A stretch of DNA of 64,000 nucleotides from Dyella japonica A8. Its GTDB lineage: Bacteria > Pseudomonadota > Gammaproteobacteria > Xanthomonadales > Rhodanobacteraceae. The position numbers were made by a program, and so were the translations under genes. Position 1 is the stretch's first letter. Each line of letters starts with the position of its first letter. Positions 1-9,513 of this stretch are shown here, piece by piece. Under the pieces are notes generated by a model. That model saw only the letters and a list, made by a program, of their open reading frames with translations, ran no database searches and was not told the DNA's origin. Location: the NCBI RefSeq assembly GCF_000725385.1, contig NZ_CP008884.1, positions 3,658,001 to 3,722,000 of the forward strand, read 5' to 3'.

Positions 1-91
1 TCACAGGAGAATACCGCCCAACCTACCCCAAAGCGCTGGCGGTAAAAAGCGATATGATGGAAGCCATCCGTCAGGAAAACTCACACGTGCC
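1..91 (+). promoter_or_regulatory. upstream region of trpI
   Basis: Short non-coding stretch before trpI. TATGAT at 53-58 could serve as its -10 box, with no good -35, as is common for regulated promoters. In Pseudomonas the trpI-trpB spacer is about this size and holds the TrpI sites for the divergent trpBA operon. The left edge of the window would then be near the start of trpB; that is inference, because trpB itself is not in view. Confidence 0.35.
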
Positions 92-985
92 ATGCCCCGT
101 GCGTTGCCATCGCTGAATGCCCTGCTCGCCTTCGAGGCCGCCGCCCGTCTGGGCAGCGTGAGCCGCGCCGCCACCGAGTTGCACGTGACCCACGGCGCCA
201 TCAGCCGTCATATCCGTGCACTGGAGGAAGACCTGCGCACGGCGCTGTTCCAGCGCCAGGGACGCGGCCTGGTGCTCACCCCAGCCGGCCAGCGCCTGCG
301 CGACACCAGCACCACCGCCTTCGCGCAGTTGCGCGACACCTGTGACGCGGTGCGCTCGGGCGCGACGAACGCGCCGTTCGTGCTGGGTTGCCCGGTCAGC
401 CTGCTCGCCCGCTGGATGATTCCTCGCCTGGAACGCCTGATGGACGAGCTGCCGGACCTGGACCTGCACCTGCGCCCACAGGAAACCGGCTTCGACGAAT
501 CGCTGACCGGCCTCGATGCCGCGGTCATGGCGGGCGAACCGCCGTGGCCACCGGGATGGCGGGTGTATCCGCTGGCCCACGAGCGCGTCGGCCCGGTCGC
601 CAGCCCCGACTTCGCCAAGGCGCACCGGCTGGTGCGCAGCCGCCCGCAAGCGCTCTATGAGCAGGCCCTGCTGCATACGCTTTCCCGGCCCGACGCATGG
701 TCGAGCTGGGCTGAAAGCATCGAACTGCCGGCGAAGCGGCTGAAGCCAGGGCAAGGCTATCCGCACCTTTATCACATGATCGAAGCGGCCGTGGCTGGCC
801 GTGGCGTCGCCATCGCCCCCGAGCCGCTGGTCGCAGACGACCTGGCCTCGGGCCGGCTCATCGCTCCATGGGGCTTCCAGGCCATCCGTGCCCAGTGGGT
901 ATTGGCCACGCCCGCGCGAATCTCCGATGTCCGGGCGGAACCGCTCGCTGAATGGTTGAAGGCGGCCTTCGCCGATCGCCAGTAG
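92..985 (+). CDS. trpI: LysR-family regulator, TrpI-like
   Basis: LysR-type transcriptional regulator of 297 residues, the normal family length. The N-terminal winged helix-turn-helix (about residues 5-65) begins PSLNALLAFEAAARLGSVS. The co-inducer domain contains stretches typical of TrpI (SLLARWMIPRL, EAAVAGRGVAIAPEPLV, GRLIAPWGF). In Pseudomonas, TrpI activates the divergent trpBA operon in response to indoleglycerol phosphate. Here trpF lies about 0.8 kb downstream on the other strand, which fits a tryptophan-pathway role. The broader GcvA-like LysR group is the alternative if trpBA is not just left of the window. The start at 92 matches the usual TrpI N-terminus; the ribosome-binding site is weak. 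Confidence 0.8.
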   Translation: MPRALPSLNALLAFEAAARLGSVSRAATELHVTHGAISRHIRALEEDLRTALFQRQGRGLVLTPAGQRLRDTSTTAFAQLRDTCDAVRSGATNAPFVLGCPVSLLARWMIPRLERLMDELPDLDLHLRPQETGFDESLTGLDAAVMAGEPPWPPGWRVYPLAHERVGPVASPDFAKAHRLVRSRPQALYEQALLHTLSRPDAWSSWAESIELPAKRLKPGQGYPHLYHMIEAAVAGRGVAIAPEPLVADDLASGRLIAPWGFQAIRAQWVLATPARISDVRAEPLAEWLKAAFADRQ

Positions 986-1088
986 CCGGGTTCGCGCGGA
1001 TGACGAACACCCGCTGCATCACCATCATGGATTGCGCAATCGCGCGCCAGCACGTCGCCATGTCTTTCGCATCAGACAGATAGGCTCT

Positions 1089-1755
1089 CTATCCACAGCG
1101 TTTTCCAGCGTGCATCCACATTCGCTGTGGAAAAGATGCGAGGTGCTGCAGCGATGGAGGCCGGTCGCGCACAAGTGCGCTCCTACAGTAGGGATCGCGT
1201 CGTTGTGGGAGCGCACCCTGTGCGCGACGGCGACACCCTGCACATTCAGGCATCAACGCGTCGCGATGACTTTCCCGTCAGATAGATAAGTGACCTATCC
1301 ACAGCGTTTTCCAGCGTGCATCCACATTCGCTGTGGAAAACATGAGCGGTGCTGCAGCGATGGAGGCCAGTCGCGCACAAGTGCGCTCCTACAGTCGGGA
1401 TCGCGTCGTTGTGGGAGCGCACCCTGTGCGCGACGGCGACGTGCTGCGCATTCACGCATCAATGCGTCGCGATGTCTTTGCCGTCAGATAGATAAGTGAT
1501 CTATCCACAGCGTTTTCCAGCATGCATCCACATTCGCTGTGGAAAACATGAGCGGTGCTGCAGCGATGGAGGCCAGTCGCGCACAAGTGCGCTCCTACAG
1601 TAGAGGGATCGCGTCGTTGTGGGAGCGCACCCTGTGCGCGACGGCGACACCCTGCACATTCACGCATCAACGCGTCGCGATGTCTTTGCCGTCAGATAGA
1701 TAAGTGACCTATCCACAGCGTTTTCCAGCGTGCATCCACATTCGCTGTGGAAAAC
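1089..1755. repeat. 206-bp tandem repeat, three full units plus a partial fourth
   Basis: The 789-bp gap between trpI and trpF is non-coding and filled by direct repeats. Units begin at 1089, 1295 and 1501, and a truncated fourth begins at 1709. The period is 206, 206 and 208 bp; the last gains 2 bp by a small insertion near 1601-1606. Each unit opens with CTATCCACA and carries TGTGGAAAA about 37 bp further on (1126, 1332, 1538, 1746). Its second half is a pair of inverted REP-like arms (1164-1228, 1370-1434, 1576-1642). Units are nearly identical, implying recent duplication or homogenisation. Apparent reading frames inside follow the repeat and are not credible genes. Confidence 0.95.
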
Positions 1756-1774
1756 GCGGGCTTGGCATACACCG

Positions 1775-2425
1775 TTACCGGGAGGCAACAGAGTTTGTCT
1801 GAAGCAACGCGTCCGCTTCGCGAACGGCGCGAATGAACTCCGCCAGTTTCAGGGGATCCTTGATGCCCGGCGATGCCTCGATGCCACTGGCGACATCCAC
1901 GCCCCAGGGCCGGGCGACGCGCACGGCATCACCCACGTTGGCGTGCGTCAGGCCACCCGCGAGAATCAGCGGCTGCGTCAGATCATGGGGCATCAACGAC
2001 CAGTCGAACGCCTTGCCACTGCCGCCCGCCTCACCCAGGCCGTGGCCATCGAGCAGCAGGCCCGAAGCACCGGGATACTGGCGCAGGCTGGGCAGCGCCG
2101 CCACGCCCTCGCCCATGGCGATGGCCTTGAGATAGCGATGCCCGAACTGAGCACACCAGTCATCCGTTTCAGCACCGTGGAACTGCAGCAGGTCCGGCTC
2201 GATCGCATCGACGGCCTCGCGCACGAACGCCGCGTCATCGTCCATAAACAACGCGACCGTGGTGACGAACGGCGGCATCGCCTGCACGATCGCCTGCGCC
2301 TGCTCGATGGAAACGCGCCGCTTGCTGCGTGCGGTAAGCACTACGCCAATGGCATCCGCGCCCAGCTTCGCAGCGAGCTCTGCATCCTCGACGCGGGTCA
2401 TGCCGCAGCATTTGATGCGTGTCAT
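1775..2425 (-). CDS. trpF: phosphoribosylanthranilate isomerase
   Basis: Converts N-(5-phosphoribosyl)anthranilate to the carboxyphenylamino-deoxyribulose phosphate in tryptophan synthesis. 216 residues, one (beta/alpha)8 barrel, the usual length. The N-terminus [10 protein letters not shown] holds the catalytic Cys (C7); the catalytic Asp lies in GVDVASGIE near the C-terminus, and [10 protein letters not shown] forms part of the phosphate site. The start at 2425 is chosen because it matches the family N-terminus and overlaps the truA stop as ATGA, implying translational coupling. It is the last gene of the asd-fimV-truA-trpF run. Confidence 0.95.
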   Translation of the reverse strand: MTRIKCCGMTRVEDAELAAKLGADAIGVVLTARSKRRVSIEQAQAIVQAMPPFVTTVALFMDDDAAFVREAVDAIEPDLLQFHGAETDDWCAQFGHRYLKAIAMGEGVAALPSLRQYPGASGLLLDGHGLGEAGGSGKAFDWSLMPHDLTQPLILAGGLTHANVGDAVRVARPWGVDVASGIEASPGIKDPLKLAEFIRAVREADALLQTNSVASR

Positions 2426-3189
2426 TGGCTCACCTCGGCGGGCAGTTGCCACATCGTTTCGTAACGCGGCCCGAGGAAGGTCAGGCCCGATGCGGGCGCG
2501 GTCGGTCCTGCCACTTCACGATTGCGCCCTTCCAGCAGCTCACGCATCCACGTGACCGGCTGCTCGCCACGGCCGATCGGCAGCAACGATCCGACGATGT
2601 TGCGCACCATGTGATGCAGGAAGGCGTTGGCCTCGATCTCGATGATCACTTGTTCGTCCTCCCGGCGCACGCTCACGGCGAGCACCTGGCGACGCGCATG
2701 GGCGGCCTGGCAGGAGATCGCTCGGAATGCGCTGAAGTCATGTTCGCCAACCAGCGCCTGCGCTGCCTCGTGCATGCGCACGGCGTCGAGCGGCAGACGC
2801 TCCCAGGTGACGTAACGCGCCTCCAGCGCCGCGCGCACTTGCCGGTTGAGGATGCGGTAGCGATAGCGTCGGCTGCGCGCGGAGAAGCGCGCGTGAAACG
2901 TCGGCTCCACCGGCTGCGCCCACAACACGGCCACCGTGGCAGGCAAGTTGGAGCACGCGCCCAGCACCCAGCTACGCATGTCGCGCTGCACCTCGGTGTC
3001 GAAGTGCACCACCTGGCAGCGCCCGTGCACACCGGCATCGGTGCGACCGGCGCAGGTCACTTCCACCGGGTGGGCGGCAACGAACGACAGCGCACGCTCC
3101 AGCGCGCCCTGTACGGTCTCTCCGTGGGTCAGCCGCTGCCAGCCGGAGAATTCGGTGCCGTCGTACTCGATACCCAGGGCGATCCGCAT
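2422..3189 (-). CDS. truA: tRNA pseudouridine(38-40) synthase
   Basis: Isomerises uridines 38, 39 and 40 in the anticodon arm of tRNAs. 255 residues. The catalytic Asp is D51 in GRTDAGVHG; the family motifs SGWQ (substrate contact) and HHMVRNIVG near the C-terminus are present. An upstream in-frame Met exists 22 codons earlier, but 3189 gives the conserved [11 protein letters not shown] start. Stop and trpF start overlap by 4 bp. The fimV-truA-trpF order matches Pseudomonas. Confidence 0.95.
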   Translation of the reverse strand: MRIALGIEYDGTEFSGWQRLTHGETVQGALERALSFVAAHPVEVTCAGRTDAGVHGRCQVVHFDTEVQRDMRSWVLGACSNLPATVAVLWAQPVEPTFHARFSARSRRYRYRILNRQVRAALEARYVTWERLPLDAVRMHEAAQALVGEHDFSAFRAISCQAAHARRQVLAVSVRREDEQVIIEIEANAFLHHMVRNIVGSLLPIGRGEQPVTWMRELLEGRNREVAGPTAPASGLTFLGPRYETMWQLPAEVSQ

Positions 3190-3241
3190 GACATCCAGGA
3201 ATAAAGCCAAAAGAGGCGTAAAGGTTAACAGGCCCAAACGC

Positions 3242-3269
3242 AGACGGGCCGGCAAAGGCCGGCCCGTCT
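3242..3269 (-). terminator. hairpin after fimV
   Basis: A 12-bp perfect stem with a 4-nt loop sits 25 bp beyond the fimV stop and before truA. There is no run of U after it on the minus strand, so it may be an intercistronic stabilising or attenuating stem rather than a full terminator. Confidence 0.5.
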
Positions 3270-3293
3270 ATGGTGTTACCGGGAACCGTGGCG

Positions 3294-5687
3294 TCAGCGG
3301 ATGCTGTCGAGCAGGCGCTTGGCCACGTCCTTCTGCATCTGCGTGCCCTCGTGCATGACTTCTTCCAGCATGGCCTGCGCGCCGTCCGGATCGCCCATGT
3401 CGAGGTAGGCACGTGCCAGGTCGAGCTTGGTGTCGACCGGGTCATCGCTGAACTGGCCGCCGAGGTCGTGGCCAAGCTCATGACTCAGGTCGCCATCGAT
3501 GGCTTCGTGCGCGAAATCATGCTGCTGACCATGGGTGGCACGCACCACCGTTTCGTCCTCCGACTCACTGCCTTCCAGGTCCGCGAAGTGCCAGGTCGGC
3601 GTGTGGCCGTTGTGCTCTTCCACCACCTCGTCGTGGCCCGCCGTCGCCGGGGTGCCGGCGGTGGCCTGGGCCGGACGCGGCGTCAGGTCGAAATCGAAGT
3701 GATAACCGCTGACCTTCGGCGCGTGCGGCGACGGGACAGCCGGGATGGGCGGGATGTCGTCGTGGTCCCGTTCCTTGGCATAGCTGCCCAGGTCGAAATG
3801 GTCGAGCGCCTCGTGCTCGTCTTCCGCATGCGCGCGCATCGACGGGATGGCGTGGGCGAACAGCGGATGCTCCGGCACCAGGTCTTCGCCCATGTGCATC
3901 ACGTCCACCCACTCCGGCTGCTGCGGATCGGTGATGTGGGCATGCATGGCTTCCGCCGCTGCCTCGAAGTGGTCAACGTCGCGGCGGCTGTAGTAAAGGC
4001 TCACCAGCTCCAGGTGCAGGCCGATGTCGTCCGGGTGTTCGGCGAGCTGATCCAGCAATTCTTCCTGGTCATGGTCCGTGCCGTCGGCACCACCTGGCGC
4101 GACGGTGCCGAAGCGGTCGGCCAGCGAGGATGCGCCCACCGCGGCCGGGGCCGCGCTCTTGCGACTGCGGCCGCGCAGGGCAGCCACCAGGCCGAGCAGG
4201 ACGACGCCGGCACCGGCGCCCCATGCCCAGGGCTGCATGTACCAAGGCTCTTCCTCGGCCACCGGAGCCTGCTTGGCGGCGGGCTTGGCCGGCACCGGCT
4301 TGGCGGCAGCCGCCACCGGTGCCGAACTGGCATGGGCCGGGGCGCTGCTGGCCGAAGCCGGCGCGGCGGCGGTGGACGGCGCGCTGCCGGCAGCGGCGGG
4401 CTGCTCACTGGCCTTGACCACGGCCTCCGCCGCGGCGGGCTTGGCCGAGGCTGCCTTGGCAGGCGCGGCTGCGGCTGCGGCCGTAGCGGCGGGCACCGGC
4501 TGACCGGTGGCCTTGCGTGCGTCGGCCAGCTTGTGCTGGAGCTCGGCGATCTCGCTGTCCTTGAGCGACAGCAGACGCTCGTTCTTGCCGTTGATGTCTT
4601 CCAGATCCTTCAGGCGCGACTTCAGTTCGTCGCCCTGCTTGGTCAGCGACGTCAGGGCCTCCTGGCTGCGCAGCAGGTCCTGGTGCAGTGCCACCATGCC
4701 CTTTTCGGCGGCGGCCTTGTCACCCTTGCCACCGTGGCCGGCGGCGTTGTCGGACCCTTCCTTCGCCGGCACCAGGGCCAGGTGGTCGCCCGCGCCAGCC
4801 GCCGCGGCGGGCGCCGAGGAGGCGTTGGCACGCGTACCGGCATCGGCAACGGTGGTCGGCGTGCGGGCGGCGCCCGAGCGCCAGTCGCTGTTCTGCTGGC
4901 GCACTTGGGCCAGGGCCGCAGCAGCGGCCACTGCCAGGGCGTCTTCCTTGGACGGCACGCGCAGCACCGCGCCGCTCTTCAGGGCGTTGATGTTGTCGCG
5001 GTAGAACGCGTCCGGATTGCCCGCCTTCAGGGCAAGCAGCATTTGGTTCATGTCCACGCCAGCGGGCGCGGTCTCGTGTGCGATGGCCGAAAGGGTCTGG
5101 CCACGCTCCACCGTGTAGCTGCCGTTGGCGGCCACGCGCGGGGCGGGCGCCGGCTTGGGTTTGGCTTCCGGGGCGGGTGCCGGTGCGGCGGCCGATTCGC
5201 TGCTGGACGCAACGGGTGGCGTCGCGGCGGCGCGCCGGGACGACTTGCCGGCCGACTGCGTCGGCGCACGGGTGGCCGGCACGCTGCTGACGGCGCTGCC
5301 GGGCGGATCGAGCAGGATGGTGAACTCGCGCAGGCTCTTGCCCGACGCATTGTTCACCTCAACCAGCAGGTCCAGATACGGGTCGTTGACCGGCGCCGCG
5401 CTGGTGATGCGGATCACCTTCTTGCCGTTGGCACCGTCCACCACCGCAAACTGCAGGGGAACCGTGGGGCCGGCGGCGACGCCGGCCTGGGCGGCATCCT
5501 CGGAGGAAGCCAGTCGCGCAGTGAGGTTCTGCAGCTCGGCGGCGCTATCGGGGTTGATCGGAATTTCGGCCAGCAGCGGCTGCCCAAGGGCAGATTTCAC
5601 CTGGATCTGGCCCAACTCCAGCGCCGCTGCCTGGCTGCTGCCGAGGGCAAGCGCCAGCAGTATCGACAGCTTCAACGAACGATTCAT
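3294..5687 (-). CDS. fimV: FimV/HubP polar hub protein
   Basis: Inner-membrane protein with a peptidoglycan-binding periplasmic part; FimV/HubP proteins organise the cell pole and are needed for type IV pilus assembly and twitching. 797 residues in the family order: signal peptide (1-22), FimV N-terminal domain (about 22-130), Pro/Ala-rich linker, LysM domain (about 191-245, YTVERGQTLSAIA), coiled coil (about 330-395), Ala/Pro/Lys-rich linker, one membrane segment (487-504, AGAGVVLLGLVAAL), acidic cytoplasmic region, and the conserved C-terminal helical motif (about 745-797, LDLARAYLDMGDPDGAQAMLEEV). No pilus genes are nearby; position between asd and truA is as in Pseudomonas. Confidence 0.93.
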   Translation of the reverse strand: MNRSLKLSILLALALGSSQAAALELGQIQVKSALGQPLLAEIPINPDSAAELQNLTARLASSEDAAQAGVAAGPTVPLQFAVVDGANGKKVIRITSAAPVNDPYLDLLVEVNNASGKSLREFTILLDPPGSAVSSVPATRAPTQSAGKSSRRAAATPPVASSSESAAAPAPAPEAKPKPAPAPRVAANGSYTVERGQTLSAIAHETAPAGVDMNQMLLALKAGNPDAFYRDNINALKSGAVLRVPSKEDALAVAAAAALAQVRQQNSDWRSGAARTPTTVADAGTRANASSAPAAAAGAGDHLALVPAKEGSDNAAGHGGKGDKAAAEKGMVALHQDLLRSQEALTSLTKQGDELKSRLKDLEDINGKNERLLSLKDSEIAELQHKLADARKATGQPVPAATAAAAAAPAKAASAKPAAAEAVVKASEQPAAAGSAPSTAAAPASASSAPAHASSAPVAAAAKPVPAKPAAKQAPVAEEEPWYMQPWAWGAGAGVVLLGLVAALRGRSRKSAAPAAVGASSLADRFGTVAPGGADGTDHDQEELLDQLAEHPDDIGLHLELVSLYYSRRDVDHFEAAAEAMHAHITDPQQPEWVDVMHMGEDLVPEHPLFAHAIPSMRAHAEDEHEALDHFDLGSYAKERDHDDIPPIPAVPSPHAPKVSGYHFDFDLTPRPAQATAGTPATAGHDEVVEEHNGHTPTWHFADLEGSESEDETVVRATHGQQHDFAHEAIDGDLSHELGHDLGGQFSDDPVDTKLDLARAYLDMGDPDGAQAMLEEVMHEGTQMQKDVAKRLLDSIR

Positions 5688-5889
5688 CGTGTTTTCCCCC
5701 GAACGACCCCGTGACGTTTTTTTTCGGCGCGCTCAAAGACCGCAGCACTCGCGACGAGGCGTCACTTTAGTTAGATACAAGCCAATCAACAATAGCGTTG
5801 ATCAGTATTTACAGCACCTTGCTGGCGCTTCTTCTCGTGGGACGACACCGCCGGAAGACCCTCAACCGGCCTCCGGCGTGCCGCCTGCA

Positions 5890-6180
5890 TCAATGAGCGG
5901 CCGGCTGCGCCCCGCCGTTCAGGGCCTTCAGCTGGGCCTGGAGCTCGGCGATGGCCTGGTCCTTGGCCTTGAGCTTGGCATCGGCGTCGTGGGACTTGCC
6001 CTCCTCCCGCGCGACATCGCCCTGCAGCTGCTTCACGTTCGCCTGCTGCTTCTCGATGGCCTGGGCGACCTGTTTCTGGTCGTCGGGCTGGGGCGCAGGC
6101 GTGGTCGACGGCTGTGCCGCCCGGGCAGGTACCGCGAACACCAATGCACACATCACCAACCCGGTCAGCACATGCTTCAT
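5890..6180 (-). CDS. small exported coiled-coil protein
   Basis: 96 residues, function unknown. A clear signal peptide (1-22, MKHVLTGLVMCALVFAVPARA) is followed by a Pro/Thr-rich segment and a charged heptad-like helix (about 35-90, DQKQVAQAIEKQQANVKQLQ). It has no Cys, so it is not a lipoprotein. The start overlaps the asd stop as TAATG, so it is probably translated with asd; fimV follows about 200 bp downstream. The helix resembles the FimV coiled-coil segment (both contain AELQ-type heptads), but homology is not established. Confidence 0.75.
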   Translation of the reverse strand: MKHVLTGLVMCALVFAVPARAAQPSTTPAPQPDDQKQVAQAIEKQQANVKQLQGDVAREEGKSHDADAKLKAKDQAIAELQAQLKALNGGAQPAAH

Positions 6181-7208
6181 TACAGATAATCCTCGATGAG
6201 AAGTTCAGCGATTTGAACGGCGTTGAGCGCCGCGCCCTTGCGGATGTTGTCCGAGACGATCCACATGTCCAGGCCATGCTCGTGCGAGATGTCCTCGCGG
6301 ATGCGGCCCACGAACACCGGATCCTGGCCGGCGGCCTCGCTCACCGGGGTCGGGTAGCCGCCCGGCTTGCGATCGTCGACCACCACCACGCCCTCGGCCT
6401 TTTCCAGCAGGCCGCGCGCCTGCTCGGCGGTGATCTTGTCGCGCGTCTCGATGTGCACGGCCTCGGAGTGGCCGTAGAACACCGGCACGCGCACCGCGGT
6501 GGGGTTCACCTGGATGGTCGGGTCTTCGAAAATCTTGCGCGTCTCCCACACCATCTTCATTTCTTCCTTGGTGTAGCCGTTGGGCTGGAAGTCGTCGATG
6601 TGCGGGATCACGTTGAACGCGATCTGCTTGGGGAATTTCTTGGTTTCCACGTCCTGGAAGCCGAGCAGCGCGGCGGTCTGCTTGCCCAGTTCCTCCATGC
6701 CGCTGCGGCCCGCGCCGGACACGGACTGATAGGTCGCCACGTTGATGCGCTCGATGCCCACCGCACGGTGGATGGGCGCCAGCGCCACCAGCATCTGCAT
6801 GGTGGAGCAGTTCGGGTTGGCGATGATGCCGCGCGTGGTGTAGTGGGCAATGGCGTGCGGGTTCACCTCGCTCACCACCAGGGGGATGTCGTCCTGGTAG
6901 CGGAACTCCGAGGTGTTGTCGATCACCACGGCACCGGCCGCGGCAGCGCGCGGTGCATGCTCACGACTGACCGAACCGCCGGCCGAGAAGAACGCGATGT
7001 CGACGCCGCTGAAGTCGTAGTCGGCCAGGTTTTTAACGGTGACCTGTTTGCCGCCAAAGGTGATTTTCTCTCCCGCCGAGCGCTCGCTCGCCAGCGGCAC
7101 CAGCTCGCTGACGGGGAATTCACGCTCGGCCAGGATGGCCAGCAGGGTTTCACCCACGGCGCCTGTTGCGCCGACCATTGCCACCTTGTAGCTGCTCTTC
7201 TTGCTCAT
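6180..7208 (-). CDS. asd: aspartate-semialdehyde dehydrogenase
   Basis: Reduces L-aspartyl-4-phosphate to aspartate semialdehyde with NADPH, the branch point to Lys/DAP, Met and Thr. 342 residues, the usual size. Seen: nucleotide-binding GATGAVGE (13-20), catalytic Cys134 in NPNCST, and the SVSGAGRSG loop. The short family form lacks the inserts of the E. coli enzyme, as in Pseudomonas Asd2. The stop overlaps the next start by one base. Confidence 0.95.
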   Translation of the reverse strand: MSKKSSYKVAMVGATGAVGETLLAILAEREFPVSELVPLASERSAGEKITFGGKQVTVKNLADYDFSGVDIAFFSAGGSVSREHAPRAAAAGAVVIDNTSEFRYQDDIPLVVSEVNPHAIAHYTTRGIIANPNCSTMQMLVALAPIHRAVGIERINVATYQSVSGAGRSGMEELGKQTAALLGFQDVETKKFPKQIAFNVIPHIDDFQPNGYTKEEMKMVWETRKIFEDPTIQVNPTAVRVPVFYGHSEAVHIETRDKITAEQARGLLEKAEGVVVVDDRKPGGYPTPVSEAAGQDPVFVGRIREDISHEHGLDMWIVSDNIRKGAALNAVQIAELLIEDYL

Positions 7209-7320
7209 GTCCCGTTATCAGGTAGGAGGAGTGGGAAAACCGCTCCGGCCTCCGCATCTGCGGAAATCTAGCCGGGGCGGCGCTTAAAACAACCTGCGAC
7301 ACGCATGGGCGTGAATGACA

Positions 7321-8340
7321 TCACGCTTTATGTGCGGCCCTGTGCGTCAAAACCGCCGGATTGAGGGCTGTCGGCGGTTTTCCCGCCATCTCGCCAAAAC
7401 CCAGCGCCGCCAGCACATTGTCCACCGCCAGGTTGGCCATGGCACGGCGGGTTTCTTCGCTGGCGCTGGCAATGTGGGGGCACAGCACCACGTTGTCGAG
7501 CATAAGCAGCTCCGGATGAACCTGCGGCTCACCCTCGAACACGTCCAGCCCTGCCGCCCCCAGCCGGCCTTCGCGCAGGGCCGCTGCCAGCGCGGCGTCA
7601 TCCACGATGCCGCCGCGCGCGACGTTCACCAGCACGGCGGAGGGCTTCATCCGGGCCAGCTCCGGCGCGCCGATGGCATGGCGGTTCTCCGGCGTGAACG
7701 GCAGCACCAGCACAAGGAAATCGGACCGGCGCAGCAGCTCGGCCTTGTCCACCAGCGTGGCCTTGCATTCGCGCTCCACCATCTCAGGCAGGCGCGAGCG
7801 GTTGTGGTACAGCACATTCATGTCGAAGCCGGCCGCGCGGCGGGCGATGCCCTGCCCGATGCGTCCCATGCCCAGGATGCCCAGCGTGCGGCCGTGGACG
7901 TCCAGGCCCAGCCAGTCGTCGAAGCGCATGTGGCTGCCCGGCCACTGCCCTGCCCGCAGCCAGCGCTCTGAGGCCCCGACGCGCCGTGCCGCCGCCAGCA
8001 TCAGCGCCCAGGCGAAGTCCGCCACGCTCTCGGTAAGCACATCAGGCGTGTTGCTGGCGAGGATGCCGTGGCGCGTCAACGCGTCCAGATCGAGGTTGTT
8101 GAAGCCCACGCCGAGGTTGGCGACCACCTTCAGGCGGGTATGCCCCTCCAGCACGGCCTCATCGATGCGATCGGCCAGGCCCACCACCGCGGCGTCCACC
8201 CCGGCCAGCTTGCGCCTGAGTTCGTCCGCCGTATGGCGACGCTCCACGGCCTCGGCATCCACCTCAACGTGCTCGGCAAGGCGGGCCAGCACGTCGGGAA
8301 ACAGGGGGCGGGCGACCCAGACTTTCGGTTTGGCTGTCAT
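7321..8340 (-). CDS. D-2-hydroxyacid dehydrogenase (GhrB-like)
   Basis: NAD(P)H-dependent reductase of 2-oxoacids; the closest functional groups are glyoxylate/hydroxypyruvate reductases. 339 residues. It has the Rossmann motif GMGRIG (about 155-160) and the catalytic triad context: Arg in VNVARGG, Glu in DVFEGEP, His in CPHIASASEE. The start at 8340 (MTAKPKVWVARPLFPDVL) is preferred to an in-frame start 27 codons upstream because alignment to the family begins here. Substrate cannot be fixed from sequence. Confidence 0.85.
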   Translation of the reverse strand: MTAKPKVWVARPLFPDVLARLAEHVEVDAEAVERRHTADELRRKLAGVDAAVVGLADRIDEAVLEGHTRLKVVANLGVGFNNLDLDALTRHGILASNTPDVLTESVADFAWALMLAAARRVGASERWLRAGQWPGSHMRFDDWLGLDVHGRTLGILGMGRIGQGIARRAAGFDMNVLYHNRSRLPEMVERECKATLVDKAELLRRSDFLVLVLPFTPENRHAIGAPELARMKPSAVLVNVARGGIVDDAALAAALREGRLGAAGLDVFEGEPQVHPELLMLDNVVLCPHIASASEETRRAMANLAVDNVLAALGFGEMAGKPPTALNPAVLTHRAAHKA

Positions 8341-8389
8341 CAAGCTGTACTTCTTCGTGCCATGCCAGCCCGCAAGCGGACCAGCGTAT

Positions 8390-9478
8390 TCAGGGAATGC
8401 GGGGAGCCACCTCTCCCACATCGCCGCACTGGGCGCGATGGCGGAGGGCGTGATCCATCAGGACAAGCGCGACCATCGCCTCGGCGATGGGCGTGGCGCG
8501 GATGCCGACGCAGGGGTCGTGGCGGCCCTTGGTCACCACGTCCACCGGCTCGCCGGCCTGGTTCACGGTGTGGCCGGGAATCAGGATGCTGGAGGTCGGT
8601 TTCAACGCAATGGAAGCCACCACGGCCTGCCCCGTGCTGATGCCGCCCAGGATGCCGCCCGCGTGATTGGACGCAAAGCCGTCCATCGACATCTCGTCGC
8701 GATGCTGGCTGCCATGCTGCCCCACGACGCCGAAGCCGTCGCCGATCTCCACGCCCTTCACGGCGTTGATCGACATCAGCGCGGAGGCAAGGTCGCCGTC
8801 GAGCTTGCCGTAGATGGGCTCGCCCCAGCCCGGCGGCACGCCATCGGCCACCACGTTGACGCGCGCACCCACGGAATCGCCCGACTTGCGCAGCGCGTCC
8901 ATGTACGACTCCAACGTGGACACTTCGTGCGCGTCCGGCCAGAAGAACGGGTTCTGCTCGACCACACTCCAGTCGAACGAGCCCGGCGTGACCTCGCCGA
9001 TCTGCGCGAGATAGCCGCGCACGTGCACGCCGTAGCGTTCGGCCAGCCATTTCTTGGCGATCACCGCCGCCGCCACGCGCATGGTGGTTTCGCGCGCCGA
9101 CGAGCGCCCGCCGCCGCGCGGATCGCGGATGCCGTATTTCTGCCAATAGGTGTAGTCGGCATGCCCCGGACGGAAGGTCTGGGCGATGTCGCCGTAATCC
9201 TTGCTGCGCTGGTCGGTGTTGCGGATCAGCAGCGCGATGGGCGTGCCCGTGGTCTTGCCCTCGTAGACGCCGGAGAGGATCTCCACCTCATCCGCCTCGC
9301 GACGCTGCGACGTGTGGCGGCTCTTGCCGGTCGCACGGCGATCGAGGTCGGCGCGGAACTCTTCCTGGGCAATGGGCAGGCCCGGCGGGCAGCCGTCGAT
9401 CACGCAGCCAATGGCCGGGCCATGGCTCTCGCCAAACGTGGTGACGGTGAAGAGTTTGCCGAAGGAGTTGCTGGACAC
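8390..9478 (-). CDS. aroC: chorismate synthase
   Basis: Converts EPSP to chorismate, the last shikimate-pathway step, using reduced FMN. 362 residues from a GTG start at 9478, giving the conserved [20 protein letters not shown]-terminus; a longer frame upstream lacks family similarity. Other family motifs: [30 protein letters not shown], and [18 protein letters not shown] segment toward the C-terminus. In E. coli prmB is its direct neighbour; here one GNAT gene lies between them. Confidence 0.96.
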   Translation of the reverse strand: MSSNSFGKLFTVTTFGESHGPAIGCVIDGCPPGLPIAQEEFRADLDRRATGKSRHTSQRREADEVEILSGVYEGKTTGTPIALLIRNTDQRSKDYGDIAQTFRPGHADYTYWQKYGIRDPRGGGRSSARETTMRVAAAVIAKKWLAERYGVHVRGYLAQIGEVTPGSFDWSVVEQNPFFWPDAHEVSTLESYMDALRKSGDSVGARVNVVADGVPPGWGEPIYGKLDGDLASALMSINAVKGVEIGDGFGVVGQHGSQHRDEMSMDGFASNHAGGILGGISTGQAVVASIALKPTSSILIPGHTVNQAGEPVDVVTKGRHDPCVGIRATPIAEAMVALVLMDHALRHRAQCGDVGEVAPRIP

Positions 9479-9513
9479 GAGTCGCGAGTCGTCTGCGGGG
9501 TAATCCCCACAGC

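Noticed and set aside
1025..1670. Short repeated open frames in the tandem repeat block
   Set aside because: The same frame appears in every unit because the DNA is repeated; composition and lack of RBS argue against coding.
1089..1755. CRISPR array or replication origin
   Set aside because: Units are 206 bp with no short repeat/unique spacer pattern. No dnaA, dnaN, gyrB or rpmH nearby, so DnaA-like boxes alone do not make this the origin.
3270..5714. Very long open frame on the plus strand opposite fimV (814 codons)
   Set aside because: It is antisense to a gene with clear FimV domains, has Arg/Gly-rich low-complexity translation, and arises from high GC third-position bias.
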